Below, in pieces: positions 5,470 to 7,434 of a stretch of 7,434 bases of DNA (position 1 is its first letter; every line of letters begins with the position of its first letter). Source of the stretch: Acidilobaceae archaeon (lineage in GTDB: Archaea; Thermoproteota; Thermoprotei_A; Sulfolobales; Acidilobaceae); NCBI GenBank assembly GCA_027013765.1, contig JALWGG010000247.1, forward strand, positions 1 to 7,434, written 5' to 3'. The position numbers and the translations under genes were made by a program. Under the pieces are notes generated by a model, which was not told the origin of the DNA, searched no databases, and saw only the letters and a program-made list of their open reading frames with translations.

Positions 5470-6030
5470 GTGGAGTCTAGGAGCTATACGGGGGTGGACT
5501 TCGCCCTACTAGGCGTTGCAGGAGTCATAGCAGCTATAATATTCACCGCCGCCTGGCAGGTATGGTATGCACTATCAGCCCTAGGACCCCTAGCGAGGCC
5601 CTTCAGCGTAGGCCTATGGTTCACAGGCTCAATCATAGCAGCAGCACTAATCAAGAAGCCTGGAGCAGCCTTCCTAGGAGAGACGCTCGGGGCACTCATA
5701 GAGGCCATACTCCCCACCCCCGGGGGCCTCTGGAACCTTGTATACGGGATCCTCCAGGGCGCCTTTGCAGAGCTGGGCTACAGGATCCTGGGCTACAGGG
5801 AGTGGGGCGTCAAGGCAGGGATACTGGCAGGCGCCCTAGCGGGTATCGGGGAGCTGCTGGCATCACTCATATACTACAGGGAGTTCTTCGAGGCTGTCAA
5901 GGAGGTTGGCGGGGAGGTAGGGCTCACCACACCAGTACTAGTGCTAGTATACTGGCTGGTTGCAAACATGTTCAGCGGGGCACTATATGGAGGGGTGGCT
6001 GCCGCCGCTGTCAGGGCCGCCAGGGAGTAG
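5470..6030 (+). CDS. ykoE: ECF transporter S component YkoE, predicted HMP uptake
   Basis: The 186-residue membrane protein binds the substrate of the ECF complex, predicted to be hydroxymethylpyrimidine or a related thiamine precursor from the known assignment of YkoE families. About six hydrophobic segments occur near 10-34, 46-61, 66-81, 88-106, 115-135 and 154-182. The family hallmark is the stretch 85-113: GGLW, then YGILQGAFAELGY, then GYREWG. It parallels the W-G..QG.GAE...YR.W pattern of bacterial YkoE. Aromatic residues in helix 1 (W29, W32, Y33) could line the pocket. Start is GTG 5470 with GGTGG (5459-5463) six bases upstream. It has its own promoter and operator. Its 3' end overlaps the convergent thiD-thiN gene by 48 bases. 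Thiamine itself as substrate cannot be excluded. Confidence 0.85.
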   Translation: MESRSYTGVDFALLGVAGVIAAIIFTAAWQVWYALSALGPLARPFSVGLWFTGSIIAAALIKKPGAAFLGETLGALIEAILPTPGGLWNLVYGILQGAFAELGYRILGYREWGVKAGILAGALAGIGELLASLIYYREFFEAVKEVGGEVGLTTPVLVLVYWLVANMFSGALYGGVAAAAVRAARE

Positions 6031-7419
6031 CCTTGCTATAGCAACTATCTTCCTAGCAACCTCAACCGCGTCCCTGCCAAGTATTATTGCAAGCGGCTCC
6101 TTCCCGTGCTCCCCCCAGTCCAGTATCGCGTCAGGGACTCCTCCAGCCTTCTCTATCGCCCTAGACACGCCCCAAGGCGTTGTGGCCCCCTCCCTCTCCT
6201 TCACCTCCCTGGGCTCCTCCTCCCGGCTGAACTGGGAGTGGCTAAGCCCGGCCCTGGATATTGCCTCGGCCACGCTGTGGTCGAGCCTTATGTTGGCTGC
6301 AGCCCTAACCCCGGGGTCATACTTCATAGCAGCTAGTATAGCGTTTGCTATGTGTCTGGAGACGCCGAACTCCGGCTTAGCCTTGACTAGGATCCCATCC
6401 CTGTACCTTGCTATCCTACCCGGTATGGCCGCCACATCCATGGGAGTCCTGGCGTAGGGGCTGGGTAGGGCCATGCCTATATTCATGAGGACCTCCGGCA
6501 CCAGTCTTGAGACTAGCCTGCCATTCTCCACGAGGATCCCAACGGCCTCCTCGACGACCTCAAGCACCCTATACCTCTCAGCGGGTATATAGAGCCAAGC
6601 GACGGGGTTCACCGGCCCGTGGCCTGAGCCTAGGGCTAGCCCATAGTCTATAGCTGTTGTTATCAGCTCCTTTGCAACCCTCACAGCCTCCGGGACACTC
6701 CTCCCCTTGGCAAGGCCAGCCGCTATTGCTGCTGAGAAGGAGCATCCCGTCCCATGGGTCGTGCCCGTATATATCCTGGGCGCCTTGAGCTCGTGGTACT
6801 CACCCTTATAATACAATATATCTATAGAGTAGTCCCCGCCGCCGTGGCCCCCCTTAACCACGGCAGCCTCTGCACCATACTCCTCCACAATCACCCTAGC
6901 CGCCTCCCTCATACCCTCCAGGCCGTTTATCTTGAACCCGACAAGCCTCTCAGCCTCTGGTATGTTTGGGGTAACCACCGTGGCCCTGGGTATGATGAGT
7001 TTTATGAGCGCCTCGACAGCATCCTCCCTCAGCAGCCTGGCCCCGGACTTGGCGATCATCACCGGGTCCACCACCAGTGGGAACCCATACCTGTCTAACG
7101 GCTTCACTATCGCCTCTATTATCCCCCTGTTGCTCAGCATCCCGGTCTTCGCAGCATCAACCCCTATATCGTCCGCTACAGCCTCTATCTGGGATGCAAC
7201 CACCTCGGGCGGCACGTCGTGTATGGCCCTGACCTCCACGGTATTCTGGGCTGTTATACTCGTTATTGCAGAGGCTCCGTGGACCCCCATGACCGCGAAC
7301 GTCTTCAAGTCCGCCTGGATCCCCGCTCCTCCCCCGCTATCGCTCCCCGCTATGGTTAGTGCGACCGGGAGGGGCTTCCCAGCCACCACCCCCACCCCCA
7401 TCCTGCTTACGGGCCCCAT
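5983..7419 (-). CDS. thiDN: Bifunctional HMP/HMP-P kinase and thiamine-phosphate synthase (ThiD-ThiN)
   Basis: The 478-residue cytosolic enzyme phosphorylates HMP to HMP-P and HMP-PP (ThiD) and joins HMP-PP to hydroxyethylthiazole phosphate to make thiamine phosphate (ThiN, the archaeal replacement of ThiE). ThiD spans about 17-275: TIAGSDSGGGAGIQADLKTF (22-41), AAKTGML (89-95), VVDPVM (116-121), VTPNIPEAE (149-157), VVKGGH (187-192) and the anion-hole motif HGTGC (222-226) with the catalytic-type Cys226. ThiN spans about 281-465, with PGRIARY (333-339), FGVSRHIANAI (351-361) and AAANIRLD (373-380); the Arg/His-bearing motifs suggest an active synthase rather than a ThiN-like sensor. A Gly/Ser-rich tail (466-478) overlaps ykoE. 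ATG 7419 is used here. ATG 7401 or GTG codons just after it are equally possible, since the kinase core begins near residue 17. Only 15 upstream bases are visible, so the promoter is outside the window. Confidence 0.9.
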   Translation of the reverse strand: MGPVSRMGVGVVAGKPLPVALTIAGSDSGGGAGIQADLKTFAVMGVHGASAITSITAQNTVEVRAIHDVPPEVVASQIEAVADDIGVDAAKTGMLSNRGIIEAIVKPLDRYGFPLVVDPVMIAKSGARLLREDAVEALIKLIIPRATVVTPNIPEAERLVGFKINGLEGMREAARVIVEEYGAEAAVVKGGHGGGDYSIDILYYKGEYHELKAPRIYTGTTHGTGCSFSAAIAAGLAKGRSVPEAVRVAKELITTAIDYGLALGSGHGPVNPVAWLYIPAERYRVLEVVEEAVGILVENGRLVSRLVPEVLMNIGMALPSPYARTPMDVAAIPGRIARYRDGILVKAKPEFGVSRHIANAILAAMKYDPGVRAAANIRLDHSVAEAISRAGLSHSQFSREEEPREVKEREGATTPWGVSRAIEKAGGVPDAILDWGEHGKEPLAIILGRDAVEVARKIVAIARLLPGGPDSGGSHPSI

Positions 7420-7434
7420 GGGGCTTAATGCCGT

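Noticed and set aside
6033..6044. Perfect 12-bp palindrome TTGCTATAGCAA just after the ykoE stop
   Set aside because: It lies within the ThiN coding frame (Ala-Ile-Ala codons), has a short stem with no T run, and short palindromes of this kind are expected by chance.

Overview
The window looks like DNA from a hyperthermophilic crenarchaeon, most likely Desulfurococcales or a relative. The evidence is AGG/ATA-rich codon use, GTG and TTG starts, short leaders with TTTAAA/TTATAT-type TATA boxes, GGTG/GGAG ribosome-binding sites, and a fused ThiD-ThiN enzyme of the archaeal type. The order is inferred from style alone; no rRNA or other marker gene is present.

Layout. Positions 1-301 hold no convincing protein gene but are AT-rich and unusually structured: a TATA-like box, a long inverted repeat (161-218), and a hairpin with a TTTA loop (247-271) resembling the right end or guide-RNA end of IS200/IS605-type elements. 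Next to it lies a truncated AT-rich P-loop ATPase gene (302-838, minus). A regulatory region with direct repeats, small hairpins and a 13-bp palindrome (899-1096) precedes a two-gene ABC transporter: a small ATPase with degenerate motifs (1097-1690) and a six-helix membrane partner (1681-2250). A double-anchored surface protein of unknown role (2319-3167, minus) converges on that pair.

The main unit is a thiamine-precursor locus from about 3290 to the right edge. It encodes a YkoEDC-type ECF transporter: double ATPase ykoD (3337-4722), T component ykoC (4688-5422) and S component ykoE (5470-6030). Converging on it is a bifunctional thiD-thiN gene (5983-7419, minus). Together they would import hydroxymethylpyrimidine (HMP), phosphorylate it to HMP-PP, and condense HMP-PP with thiazole phosphate to thiamine phosphate.

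Two observations stand out. First, nearly identical 17-bp palindromes (consensus TACCAYTnnnAGTGGTA) lie just downstream of the TATA boxes of ykoD and ykoE, which reads as a shared repressor operator. Second, ykoD carries an in-frame TGA at 3793-3795 between the signature motif and Walker B of its first ATPase domain, while the flanking frame is intact. This is either a recent inactivation, a sequence error, or a stop that is read through.
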